64,000 nt of DNA from assembly GCA_963971285.1 (NCBI GenBank), contig OZ020244.1, positions 3,906,001 through 3,970,000 on the forward strand, read 5' to 3'. The stretch is from Astropecten irregularis (taxonomy: Eukaryota; Echinodermata; Asteroidea; Paxillosida; Astropectinidae). Shown here one piece after another: positions 22,314 to 31,966 of the stretch; position 1 is the stretch's first letter; every line of letters starts with the position of its first letter. A program made the translations under genes and the position numbers. Under the pieces are notes generated by a model. The model did not search any database, was not told the origin of the DNA, and saw nothing but the letters and a program-made list of their open reading frames with translations.

Positions 22314-22382
22314 TAGTATCATACTTTGGTCAAGTTAAGAACATGTCTCTGTTTTGGTTTCATACCAAAGTATGATAGTACC
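22314..22382 (-). mobile_element. Minimal A-family MITE (~70 bp)
   Basis: AGCTAGTATCATACTTTGGT joined almost directly to CATACCAAAGTATGATAGTA and CCTTTAA. Both ends are kept and nearly all the interior is lost. Confidence 0.8.
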
Positions 22383-22679
22383 TTTAAGCAAAGGACATTA
22401 ATTTGTAATCAAAGTCAATTGCACAGTCATGAGCGCGGCTAAAGTTCTTCGTTAGACATAGAACATGTTCTGCCTATGTTCGTAGTTAGGGATTGGAGAG
22501 GATTTGTAGAGGTCTATGTGAGATGAGTTGGATGGCGGTTACTTTGATTACAGTGTGTACTGATCATCTGTATGATGCAGACGGGCTGAGCCAAAGGGAC
22601 CTGATCAATTTCGACGTTTCATGTGGCGTTGTTTAAATTATTAACAGCACATTATACATGGGGACCTGGGAAGTCACGA

Positions 22680-22790
22680 AGGGCGCAATGGTCTGTACTG
22701 TTTCTCAGGTTGCAGCATTGCTAATGCTGCGTGTATCTTGAACGATCCTTAGGATATGGCGGTATGTGAGTGGTTTCATGACTTCTGACT
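22680..22790 (+). mobile_element. SINE-associated repeat fragment
   Basis: CTCAGGTTGCAGCATTGCTA, GATCCTTAGGATATGGCGG and GTGGTTTCATGACTTCTGAC match 23930-24018 and, inverted, 49670-49760. An A-family fragment follows immediately. Confidence 0.6.
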
Positions 22791-22794
22791 GTCT

Positions 22795-22945
22795 TTAAAA
22801 GATCAAAAATAATTTTGGTGACTGGTTTTTACTCTTTTCTGGATAAATTCAGCATTTCAGGCAGAAGCATTTTAACGGTATGTTTCTACCATCACCATCG
22901 TTATACCCTGTAAGTTATAGGTAAATCTGTGAACATTTCTGAGGT
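22795..22945 (-). mobile_element. A-family MITE fragment (shared half)
   Basis: TTTAAAAGATCAAAAATAAT through TTTCTACCATCACCATCG to AAATCTGTGAACATTTCTG. It lacks both terminal repeats. Confidence 0.7.
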
Positions 22946-23489
22946 CTGTTCCATCAATTTCTTAAGTCAGACCTTAGATGTAGTCAGAGTTGATAACTCT
23001 AATTGTTTTCATGGTTCATGCTCCTCGTTTAACAATTTCATTGTGCGCTGGAGTGCGCTTGTATGTTTCACTAGATGACATTAACACTCAAAACAGCACA
23101 GTTAGTAAACTGAAGAATTGAATGACTGGATAAAGGAAATACATGTGATATTTCGTATATTGTGACTGTGTTGGTTTAGTCAATGATAAGTGATGATAAG
23201 TGATGGAGTATTGCGTGTAAAGACCTAATCCTACGTGCTTACTCTACCTATCAGCAAATCACTTCAGTATTGACACACGGTCACACCTGTCGTGTGGTCG
23301 TTTGTCCACTGTCATCCATCTTCAAGTGTTGACATTGTCTATGTACATGATATCGGTGTTGGTTCGTTCACCGCTGGTCAACTGGCCTGGATCGCCTCCC
23401 TCGGTTGGGACGTTGAGCTGAATACAGAAGAAGCATTTTATTTCTGACTCGTTTGTATCGTGAATGTTTAATACTGTCCTCGTACATAA

Positions 23490-23690
23490 TAAGAGCCGGT
23501 CTTTAAGTATCAGCTGCGGTCTGTTCATAATTTGATTTGTCATGGATTAAAAACAAACCTGTGAAATTTTGAGCTCAATTGATCATTGGAAACAGTAGAA
23601 AACAGCAAAAAACCCATTGCAATTGTTAACCGAAATTGTGAGATTTAAAAACTGTTTTCGGTCTTAGGTTTGACTCATTTCTTTAAAAAA
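23490..23690 (+). mobile_element. C-family MITE fragment
   Basis: CAGCTGCGGTCTGTTCATAA, GAGCTCAATTGATCATTGG and TTTTCGGTCTTAGGTTTGAC are C-type; the shared half is missing. Confidence 0.65.
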
Positions 23691-23924
23691 AATGTGAATG
23701 CGTGTTCACATCATGGGACCGGGCCATAAACCACGTATTACCACACAAACCACACTGTGGTGTATTGTAGTATTCATGATACCACACTTACCACAGACAG
23801 GAAAAGCCAAGAGTGGTAAACTGTGGTATGCAAGTGGGTTAGGTAACATACACTGACAATCCAGTATATCTGTTTATCAAGCTGAAGTCATAAAGTACGG
23901 GTCCTCTAAAATGTTGACTATAAA

Positions 23925-24195
23925 ATTGCCGTTCCCAGGTTGCAGCATTGTTGCGTGTATCATTGAAACGATCCCTGGGGTGTGGCGGTGTGTGCGTGGT
24001 TTCATGGCTTCTGACTGCCAAACGAACAAGGATAGTTGACTATTGGGGTCACCACCAACGTAGGGCTGGATGGCTCAGTTGGTAGAGCGCCTGTACGGTA
24101 TTCAGGAGGTCGCCGGTTCGAATCCCGCTCCAGTCAATTTTTCTTTTTTCACTTGACTTAAAAATACTCAGTCAGTTTTTCCTTGTGGTTATTTC
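23925..24195 (+). mobile_element. tRNA-like SINE copy (GGCTGGATGGCTCAG head)
   Basis: The tRNA-like part 24064-24136 has a D-arm (GGCTCAGTTGGTAGAGC), CCTG/CAGG anticodon stem and B box (GGTTCGAATCCCGC). Loop ACGGTAT would put GGT (Thr) as anticodon, but position 33 is C not T and the acceptor stem is poor, so this is a SINE head rather than a tRNA gene. The 5' extension and tail recur at 49.5-49.9 kb. Confidence 0.65.
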
Positions 24196-24311
24196 ACGAC
24201 TATAAAATTTCACAGCTTTTCTTATTGTGAATTTACCGTGTGAATTTACCCGTTTACCGTAAATTCTACGGTAAACGGGCAACAACTCACTGCACAATCA
24301 CCTACCATACT

Positions 24312-25088
24312 CCCGATGATCCTCTCATCCATTTATGTGCATCTTTACTTGCATGTTATGGTCCTCTTGTCATTTAACCTTTGAGAAAGATCCTGCTAGG
24401 ATCGACACGTGCCAGGGCCTTTTAACTCTGACCATTTAGACTTGAGAAAGATCCTGCTAGGATCAAAACATCAGGCCCTCCTAACTCTGACCAGGCTTGA
24501 GAAAGATCCTGCTAGGATTGAAACATCAGGCCCTCCTAACTCTGACCATTTAGCCTTTGAGAAAAATCATGTTAGGGTCGAAACATCAGGCCCTTCTAAC
24601 TCTGACCATCTAGCCCTTTAGAAAGATCCTGCTAGGATCAAAACATCAGGCCCTCCTAACTCTGACCATTTAGCCTTTGAGAAAAATCCTGCTAGGATCA
24701 AAACATCAGGCCCTCCTTACTCTGACCATTTAGCCTTTGAGAAAAATCATGTTAGGGTCGAAACATCAGACCCTCCTAACTCTGACAATTTAGCCTTTGA
24801 GAAATATCCTGCTAGGATCGAAACGTCATGCCCTTCTAACTCTGACCATCTAGCCCTTGAGAAAGATCCTGCTAGGATAAAAACATCAGACCTTCCTAAC
24901 TCTGACCATTTAGCCTTTGAGAAAGAACCTGCTAGGATCGAAACGTCAGGCCCTCCTAACTCTGATCATCTAGCCTTTGAGAAAGATCCTGCTAGGATCC
25001 AAACATCTGACCCTCCTACCTTTGACCATTTAGACTTCGATAAAGATCCTGCTCGGACCGGAACGCGTCAGGCCCTCCTAACTCCAAC
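24312..25088 (+). repeat. 60-bp minisatellite array, ~12 units, with leader
   Basis: Leader 24312-24371 (CTCTCATCCATTTATGTGC...) matches 10425-10488. Units follow at strict 60-base spacing to ~25088, ending CTCCAACC. Many units have GAAACATC in place of GAAACGTC, consistent with CpG decay. Confidence 0.9.
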
Positions 25089-25337
25089 CATATACTCAAT
25101 TAGAATCTCTTTTATTATCATCAAATAATTTATACAGTGAGAGTTGGCCAAACATTTCCTCCCTACCTTTGTATACGTCCAATATATCACTCTTTCAATA
25201 TTGACAGAATGGCCAAATTTAAGAGGATCTATTCCCAATGGTGCAATTAGCTTTTAGACTGTGATATCTCTCATCTGAGTGATCTCAGATAGCGCTATCT
25301 GCATGCATATATACATCAACATGTCCATCCTTCTTAA

Positions 25338-25883
25338 AGGGTTCCTGCAGTGGGTTTTTTTCAGTCAGGTTATTTTATTGCCTTCAGACAGAGAATAAAC
25401 TGACAAAAATGAATGGCAAGTCTTATTTTGGTTTCAAGCCAGCATTTGGTTTTCATTTTAATGGCTTTACAAAAAGGGAGATTACTCATGTGGGGAACCA
25501 ACAGCAAAAATGTAATGAAAAAACGTAAAAAATGAAGAGACAAACTTGACCCACAGAAATGTTTTGGCATAAATATTACACCGCGTGTTGAGTGAAAGGA
25601 ACATATTCGGCACACAAAACCTATTGAGGAGGAAAAGGTCTGTCAGAAAACCTATAGACAACCGCAACTTTTTGTGCACAAATCAATTGGGTTACTGCTC
25701 TCAAATACCCAGATGACATCACAGTTTTGCTCATGAATATGGAAATTCTAATAAGCATACAAAAAAAAAACCCTGTTCTAACCCTGAAACAGTGTGAGGA
25801 AGTGGGTATAAAATCACATGCCCCATAAAACAGTTGCTTTTTGGCACATGTTCAAGCCATAATATTCCTATTGCAGAGCCACT
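25338..25883 (+). mobile_element. 546-bp TTAA-flanked element, copy 2
   Basis: TTAA at 25334-25337 and 25884-25887. Same interior as copy 1 with small indels. Confidence 0.8.
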
Positions 25884-25889
25884 TTAAAG

Positions 25890-26590
25890 GACTCGATTGG
25901 TGTCCTCATACAGTTCAATGGTAGACCACATATCGGGTATACTCCATAGCAATATCACTATGTGTATAAGATGAGGTTACTGACTGCTAGGGCATTATTA
26001 GAGATAACCACAAGCCCAGGACAAACTAATCATACCTCTGGGCTCTTTGGGTAGATATATTATGATTTTCATTTGGTAGTCCAGGAATAAACTCTACTCC
26101 CCTGCGAAGAATCCTCGTGGATAATTACTGCTATGCTCTCAGGCTATAAGGAACCTTAACGGTGCGTGCTGTAGCATTGCAAATGAACCACAGTGCGATG
26201 TATACGGCTAGGATTCTAGAAAGACTGATGAATTTCTCTTCTCTCTGTAAGAAGGATATAGGTCTAAGATGGTGAACTCTTTTTGCTATCGGTATTTGAG
26301 CTTCCCAGTGGTACCCCTGGTTGTCTCAAATACTCGATATTCCCGATATTGCAATATAATAAATCTGCATTGAAGGACTTTGTAATTTACAACAACATAT
26401 TGTAAAGTGTAACCGTGATTATAGTCAGGGGCGTGGCCTAGATAGCGCGGGGGCGGTATGCACTCCGCAGAATTTTAGGTGGGGGTAGTGTGTGCAATAT
26501 AAATCCCCTAGCTTTCTATCGGGAAAAAGCGAAATTATAGCAATTATGCCGTAAAATAAATGACAGTTGAAACAAATCCGTAAAATGTTA
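25890..26590. other. No gene seen
   Basis: No repeat or coding feature recognised. Confidence 0.5.
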
Positions 26591-26911
26591 AGTTAAGTAA
26601 GCATATCCAGGACGATACAGTAACAGTAATCTGTGAAATTTTCAGTCCCATACGGTGCCCATGTTTTAAGAAAACACTGAAAATCGCCCACAGTATTTCT
26701 TAAATCTTTTCACCGTTATTTTGATCTTTAAAAGATCAAAATTGTTTGTGGTCATTGGTTTTACTCTTTTCTGGATAAATACAGCATTTCACGCAGAAAA
26801 ATGTTAACGGTATGTTTCTACCATCACCATCTTTATAGCGTGTAAGTTATAGGTAAATCTGTGAAGATTTCTATTCTGTTTCGGTACTACATGCTATAGT
26901 ATGATGCTACC
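26590..26911 (-). mobile_element. MITE family A, 5' truncated
   Basis: Starts within the A-specific half (GATACAGTAACAGTAATCTG), central TTGATCTTTAAAAGATC, shared half, and TATGATGCTACCTTTAA end. The left terminal repeat is missing. Confidence 0.75.
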
Positions 26912-27298
26912 TTTAAGCTTAAGATATTTAAAGAACAAATCTTTCTATGGTGTACTATGAATTGAATAACGCGCTATACTCCATGCAGCGCAGGTGATAT
27001 TTCCAGTCGCACATTTTCTTCATAGAAAGGCCAGCGGTCGTGAACGGTTAGTACGACACGACTTCTATTACATTAATATCCACGGGACGAGTCCTTGCCA
27101 AGGTTATTTATAGAGCAGCCCGATGAATGAAGACTAGCATTCTGTGATAATGTTTTGAGATGTTCATCCCTGTAGCTAGGTCCCATCTGTCTCTGTGAGA
27201 TCAATGTAACACGATATGGATGGATACTGTACTAGGGATAATGCACATCACGAGTAGGATACATTGAATCATGACAACTGGAAGGCCGTCCAACCCGT

Positions 27299-27422
27299 TT
27301 GGCCTTTCTCAAAACTTGGTTCAGGCTTAATCTCAGGCTCAGGCTCAGGCTCGGGCTCAGGCTCGGGCTCAGGCTCAGGCTCAGGTTCAGGTTCAGGCTC
27401 AGGCTCAGGCTCAGGCTCAGGT

Positions 27423-27500
<78 letters not shown>

Positions 27501-27643
27501 CCAGGGTCAGACACAGGCACAGGCTGCTCTGGCTCAGGCTCAGACTCAGCCTCGGGCTTAGGTTCAGGCTCAGGCTCAGGCTTGGGCTCGATGACAGAAA
27601 CGAAGCCGTAGCCTGAGCCGTAGCCGAGCTTTGAGAAAGGCCT
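27299..27643. mobile_element. Element H, core replaced by CAGGCT hexamers
   Basis: Left TTGGCCTTTCTCAAAACTTG and right GCTTTGAGAAAGGCCT are the H ends, but everything between is ~280 bases of CAGGCT variants. Frames encode poly-(Gly-Ser), poly-(Pro-Glu) or Leu-Ser, all artefacts. Confidence 0.75.
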
Positions 27644-27954
27644 CTTGTCTCTGAACTCCATATTAATGCGCCTGTATACATACGGCTCGGTGCTAGCTGT
27701 CACTTTCCCAGGCAAAGTGGCTATAGACACGTAGGGCCTATTGTAATGTTTATAACAGGATTAGCTTTATCTTAATTAAATCCCTTTTATACAAGACTAT
27801 AGGATCATCCCAATGTGCAGTGTAATAATCCATATACCCACCATGAAGATATCATATTCAAGTACAGCTGTATTGTAGATCAACATTAGTACACTATATT
27901 TTGCCAGGCCCTATACTTGACAAGATCAACAGTGATAGAGTAAGGGAATGTGTA

Positions 27955-28216
27955 TTATTCCTCCATTTACGAATAATTTAGTATTCGGACATCACACTTT
28001 GACCGAATATTCGAATACTTGATATATTCGAGAGTAAGGCTGCACATTTACGAATAATTTAGTATTCGAATACTAAAACCAAATTGGACCGAATATTCGA
28101 ATATTTTATGTATTTGAGACAGCCCTAACTAGGGCTGTACATTTACGAATAATTTAGTATTCGAATATCAAAAACACATTTGACCGAATATTCGATATAA
28201 TTCCAGACAGCCCTAA
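27955..28216. mobile_element. Three tandem hAT-like short elements
   Basis: Each unit has GGGCTGTACATTTACGAATA-type left and ACAGCCCTA right ends with TATTCGAATA-type inner palindromes. Units at ~27955-28030 (degraded), ~28036-28130 and ~28131-28216. AGGGCTG/CAGCCCT ends are typical of some hAT MITEs (inference). Confidence 0.65.
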
Positions 28217-28243
28217 TTCATCCATGGACAAACTGAAAAACCA

Positions 28244-28475
28244 GGGTCCAATTTCATAGAGCTGCTTAAGCACAAAAGCTTAAGCATGAAGTCTTCCTTG
28301 ATCAAACAGGATTACCAACCAAATTCTGATGTTTACTGCTTTTGACTTGTATTCGGCCATTGTTTGTTGAGCTCACCATTGGCAAGGAGTTTTGCCTGGC
28401 ATACCGATTTTATTTACCAAGGTTTTTTATGCTTTAGCAAATATTGGTGCTTAAGCAGCTTTCGGAATTTTGTCC
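28244..28475 (+). mobile_element. MITE family G (CTTAAGCAC subfamily)
   Basis: GGGTCCAATTTCATAGAGCT to GCTTAAGCAGCTTTCGGAAT, with TTTGACTTGTATTCGGCCAT core. This subfamily has GCTTAAGCA instead of GCTTAGCA in its ends. Confidence 0.75.
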
Positions 28476-28797
28476 TACATTTGGCGAACATTATGCTGAG
28501 ATGCAGCTATGCCACTGTAGCATCCCATTGCTTAACTAAAGCAGAGCACATCCTATATTTCAATGCAATAAGGTTTGCCTGCGTGATTTGCACGCACAGC
28601 TGCAAACATAGCCCGTTATTGCAGAGCTGCAATGAAATTAAACGCCTGGACCACGTTTCTTCCTATTTATACGCCGTGGGCTGTAGGTTAGCATGCATGC
28701 ACCAAGACTGCAAGAACAGAACCTGTCCACTCGTTTAAAAAAAAAAGCGAACCTGTCCACTCGTTTAAAAAAAAAAGCGAAACTAGCGAAAAATTGT

Positions 28798-29155
28798 AAA
28801 GGTATAATAAATGATTGGTAAAGGTCACAGAACATCACCCACACTTTGTCTGATCAAATATGTACATGACATGATAAACCTGTGAAGATTTGAGCTCAAT
28901 CGGACATCTGAGTCACGAGAAAATAGCGAAAACCCTACTCAATTTTTCTTATAAAACATAAAGAATGGTCTTAACCCGACATCAAAACTCTTTTCGGTCT
29001 TTGTTTGACTCATTTCTGGATAAATACAGCATTTCAGGCGTAAATAATTTAACGGTATAGTTCTACCATCACCATCTTCATGCCCTCAAAGTTATACTTA
29101 AATCTGTGAACATAATTCTGTTTGGGTATGTTACCAATCCTGCACTGTGTACCTT
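28798..29155 (-). mobile_element. MITE family B
   Basis: AAAGGTATAATAAATGATTG, B half (TTGAGCTCAATCGGACATCT), central region, shared half, and CCAATCCTGCACTGTGTACC end. Confidence 0.8.
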
Positions 29156-29348
29156 AAAGTTATACGTAAATCTGTGAACATTTCTGTTTGGGTATGTTAC
29201 CAATCCTGTACTGACCTTTAAGTGATACGTATAAATCTGTGCACATTTCTGTTTGGGTATGTTACCAATCCTGTACTGTACGTTTAGGTTCTACGTAAAT
29301 CTGTGCACATTTCTGTTTGGATATGTTACCAATCCTGTAGTGTACCTT
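29150..29348 (-). repeat. Tandem repeats of the B-family terminal segment
   Basis: About three extra copies of the last ~63 bases of family B (TACGTAAATCTGTGAACATT, TCTGTTTGGGTATGTTACC, AATCCTGTACTG) follow the B element head to tail, and the last abuts an A element at a shared TTAA (29348-29351). Confidence 0.8.
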
Positions 29349-29351
29349 TAA

Positions 29352-29695
29352 AGGTAATATCATACTTTGGTTTTTGTCAAAGAAATGCAGATTCATGGGC
29401 AAAAATATCAAGACAGATACAGCAACAGTCATCTGTGAAAATTTCAGTCCCATACAGTGCCCACTTTATGAGAAAACAGTGAAAAACGGCCACAGTATTT
29501 CTTAAATTTTTGATCTTTTATTTTTGATCTTTTATTAAAAGATCAAGATTTTACTAATTTCTGGATAAATACACCATTTCAGGCAGAAAAATGTTAACGG
29601 CATGTTTCTACCACCACCATCTTCATACCCTGTAAGTTATAGGTAAATCTGTGAACATTTCTGTTTTGGTTTCTTACCAAAGTATGATACTACCT
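29352..29695 (-). mobile_element. MITE family A with TTAA duplication
   Basis: TTAA at 29348-29351 and 29696-29699. AGGTAATATCATACTTTGGT to AAAGTATGATACTACCT, both halves present. Confidence 0.85.
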
Positions 29696-30036
29696 TTAAG
29701 TCCAGTCACCTCTCAGATGTAGGGTATAGTCTTCATGCATTAGAAATGAAAGGGCGATTACAACAAGCCTATTGAGGACCAGCACTTTTGATTTTTTGCG
29801 TGGGAGAGCGCGTCACTAATGAAGCATGGGAACAATGATAAGTCATTCTTTCGCCATCTCAAGAATGTTATTTAAACAAGACAGAGAATAGGCCTAGCTG
29901 AAAGGTCGTAGAGATTATATTCATTACATCTGAGGGTATAATGTCATTGCAGACCTCCCATACACAATCATCATTACACGTAATTAAATCCATTACTCAC
30001 ATTTGAGATATCTGAAGTAGGCCCCTATAGCTTAGA

Positions 30037-30465
30037 TACGGAGCTCCATGAGTGCCATCTCACTTATCCAGATAACCACATAATTTATCTCACCAAGTCG
30101 ACTTATTAAGCTCTAAAAGTCGACTTATCGCGATAATTTTTCCGTACAAGATGACTTAGTGAAAACTAAGAAGTCCGACATACATGATATTTTATCTCGC
30201 CAAGACGACTTACTGAAAGAAGGAAGTCGACTTGTCGACTTGGTAAAACTGAGGTTATTTATCTGGATAAGACGACTTTTTCGATGCACTTCGTTGACTT
30301 GGCCAGATAAATTATCAGAATAAGTCGACTTGTCGTTTTCCCTAAAAGTCATCTTGTTGAGATAATTATTGAGACAAGACGACTTTTACCACTCCAAAAG
30401 TTGACTTGGCGAGATAAATTATGTGGTTATCTGGATAAGTGGAATGGCACTCGTGGAGCTCCGTA
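30037..30465. mobile_element. MITE family D, second copy
   Basis: TACGGAGCTCCATGAGTGCC at the left and GGCACTCGTGGAGCTCCGTA at the right are nearly perfect inverted ends. The same AAGTCGACTT blocks fill the interior. Length is 429 bp against 446 bp for the first copy. Confidence 0.75.
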
Positions 30466-30695
30466 CATAGAATATCGCCACACCCTGTATGAAATATTGT
30501 ATTGTTGTAAAAGATGCTGGGCTGTTTTCCATTTCTTGGATTTAATGAATATTCAACATACTAAATATATGCCAACCTTCAAGTAAATGAGGGTACAGTT
30601 ATTACAATGCTTTAATAGCATTACATAAATTGAACCGTTAGACTGTGCATGATTTGAAAGCCTAGCCATACCATCTTGGCAACAGTTTATATTAA

Positions 30696-31129
30696 AGGTA
30701 GTATCACACTTTGGTTATACCGAAACAGAAATCTTCACAGATTTACCTATAACTTACAGGGTATAAAGATGGTGATGGTAGAAACATACCGTGAAAATAT
30801 TTCTGCCTGAAATGCTGTATTTATCAGGAAAAGAGTAAAACCAATGACTGTAAATAATTTTGATCTTGAAAAGATAAAAAATAACGGTGAAAAGATTTTT
30901 TTTAATAGTACCGTGGGCGTTTTTCACTGTTATATCAAAAAGTGGGCACCGTATGGGACTGGGAATTTCACAAATGACTGTTACTGTATCTTTCTTTAGC
31001 CTCTGAGAAAGATCCTGCTAGGATCGAAAGGCGTCGGCCCTCCTAACTCCAAGCTGCATCTTCCTTGATATTTTTGCTCATGAATCTGCATTTCTTTGAC
31101 AAAAACCAAAGTACTGTATGATGTTACTT
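30696..31129 (+). mobile_element. MITE family A hosting a solo 60-bp unit
   Basis: TTAA at 30692-30695 and 31130-31133. Complete A element interrupted at 30997-31057. The flank 30640-30691 matches the flank before 12604. Confidence 0.85.
30997..31057 (+). mobile_element. Solo 60-bp unit inserted in an A-family MITE
   Basis: One complete unit (TAGCCTCTGAGAAAG ... CTCCTAACTCCAAGCTGC) interrupts the MITE at its otherwise conserved GTATCTTCCTTGATATTT stretch. ATCTTTCTT (30988-30996) before and ATCTTCCTT (31058-31066) after it look like a 9-base target duplication with one mismatch. It carries the CTCCAAGC end seen at array edges. Confidence 0.75.
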
Positions 31130-31820
31130 TTAATAGCAGTATAAGTATTGAACCGTTAGATTGTGCATGTTCTGAAAGCATAGCACTATACCTGCAACCG
31201 CTTGCTAGTACTAGTATGCCTAAGATAAATGGCAGCAGTGAAAAACACGTCAAATATTTCAGCGGTCATTTGGTCAACTCAAGAGCAGCCATATTTCATC
31301 ACCGCATACACTAAAAGAAAGGTAGAAATAAAATACATTGAGAAATTGCAGACAGAGCATTCTTTATGATACGGCTGTGTGTGCACGGCCAACGGTACCG
31401 CCTTTCCCATTATTGATATGTACCTCCAGCCTTCGCTCTTGCAGTATAGTGTTCATAGTTTTTTCTGAGAGCTATTTTTAGCTATGGCAATAAATTCGCC
31501 TCATTAGAGATGCGTGGTTTCCAGTGCTCCCAGCGCGTACGAGGTATCTCACCATGACAGCGCGTGTATATCAAGGCACTTCCTCGAGAGTAGCTTTTTT
31601 TCGCTCACTAACTCCGCATTGCAAGTGATCTGAGTTGTCAGTTTGAATCCCGCCCACCGCGTAAGGCATCAGCCAATCAGGCGCGAGCCTGCAAGTCGGG
31701 GCGAGCGAGCGAGCCAATAGGAAGCACCGCAGTGGATTGGTCCGTGCATACAGTGGATGGATAGATGAGGCCCAGAACATACATAGCTCCGTCTCACCCC
31801 GAAGGTTTTTTTATTCCCAG

Positions 31821-31966
31821 GATGTGAGCTCGTCCCCGGTGGACGCTCGAATAGCGAGAGCACCGGCGTGTAAAAAAGAATCGACATGCTAGAAACATGG
31901 CACTTGCCGTGTCTGCACTCAGCGACTTTACCTATAAATTGACAGTCATCTTGGGTGAGGATAGTC
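31821..31966 (+). promoter_or_regulatory. Probable GPCR 5' leader with possible 3' splice site and uORFs
   Basis: A pyrimidine-rich tract ending in AG at 31819-31820 (TTTTTTTATTCCCAG) looks like a 3' splice acceptor, so the coding exon may start at 31821 with an upstream non-coding exon. The leader has two upstream ATGs. One at 31886 gives an 18-codon peptide ending at 31942. One at 31897, in strong context (A at -3, G at +4), gives 29 codons ending at 31986, overlapping the first in-frame ATG and stopping 10 bases before the ATG at 31997. No clear TATA box was recognised. All of this is inference without transcripts. Confidence 0.4.

Noticed and set aside
24064..24136. tRNA-Thr gene
   Set aside because: Base 33 is C, the acceptor stem is poor, the anticodon stem has a T-T mismatch, and the same unit recurs within a larger repeat, so it is a SINE head.
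27264..27730. Open frames of 105-153 codons (Gly-Ser, Pro-Glu, Leu-Ser or Arg-Leu repeats)
   Set aside because: All arise from a hexanucleotide repeat open in several frames on both strands; no start or splice context and no non-repeat domain.
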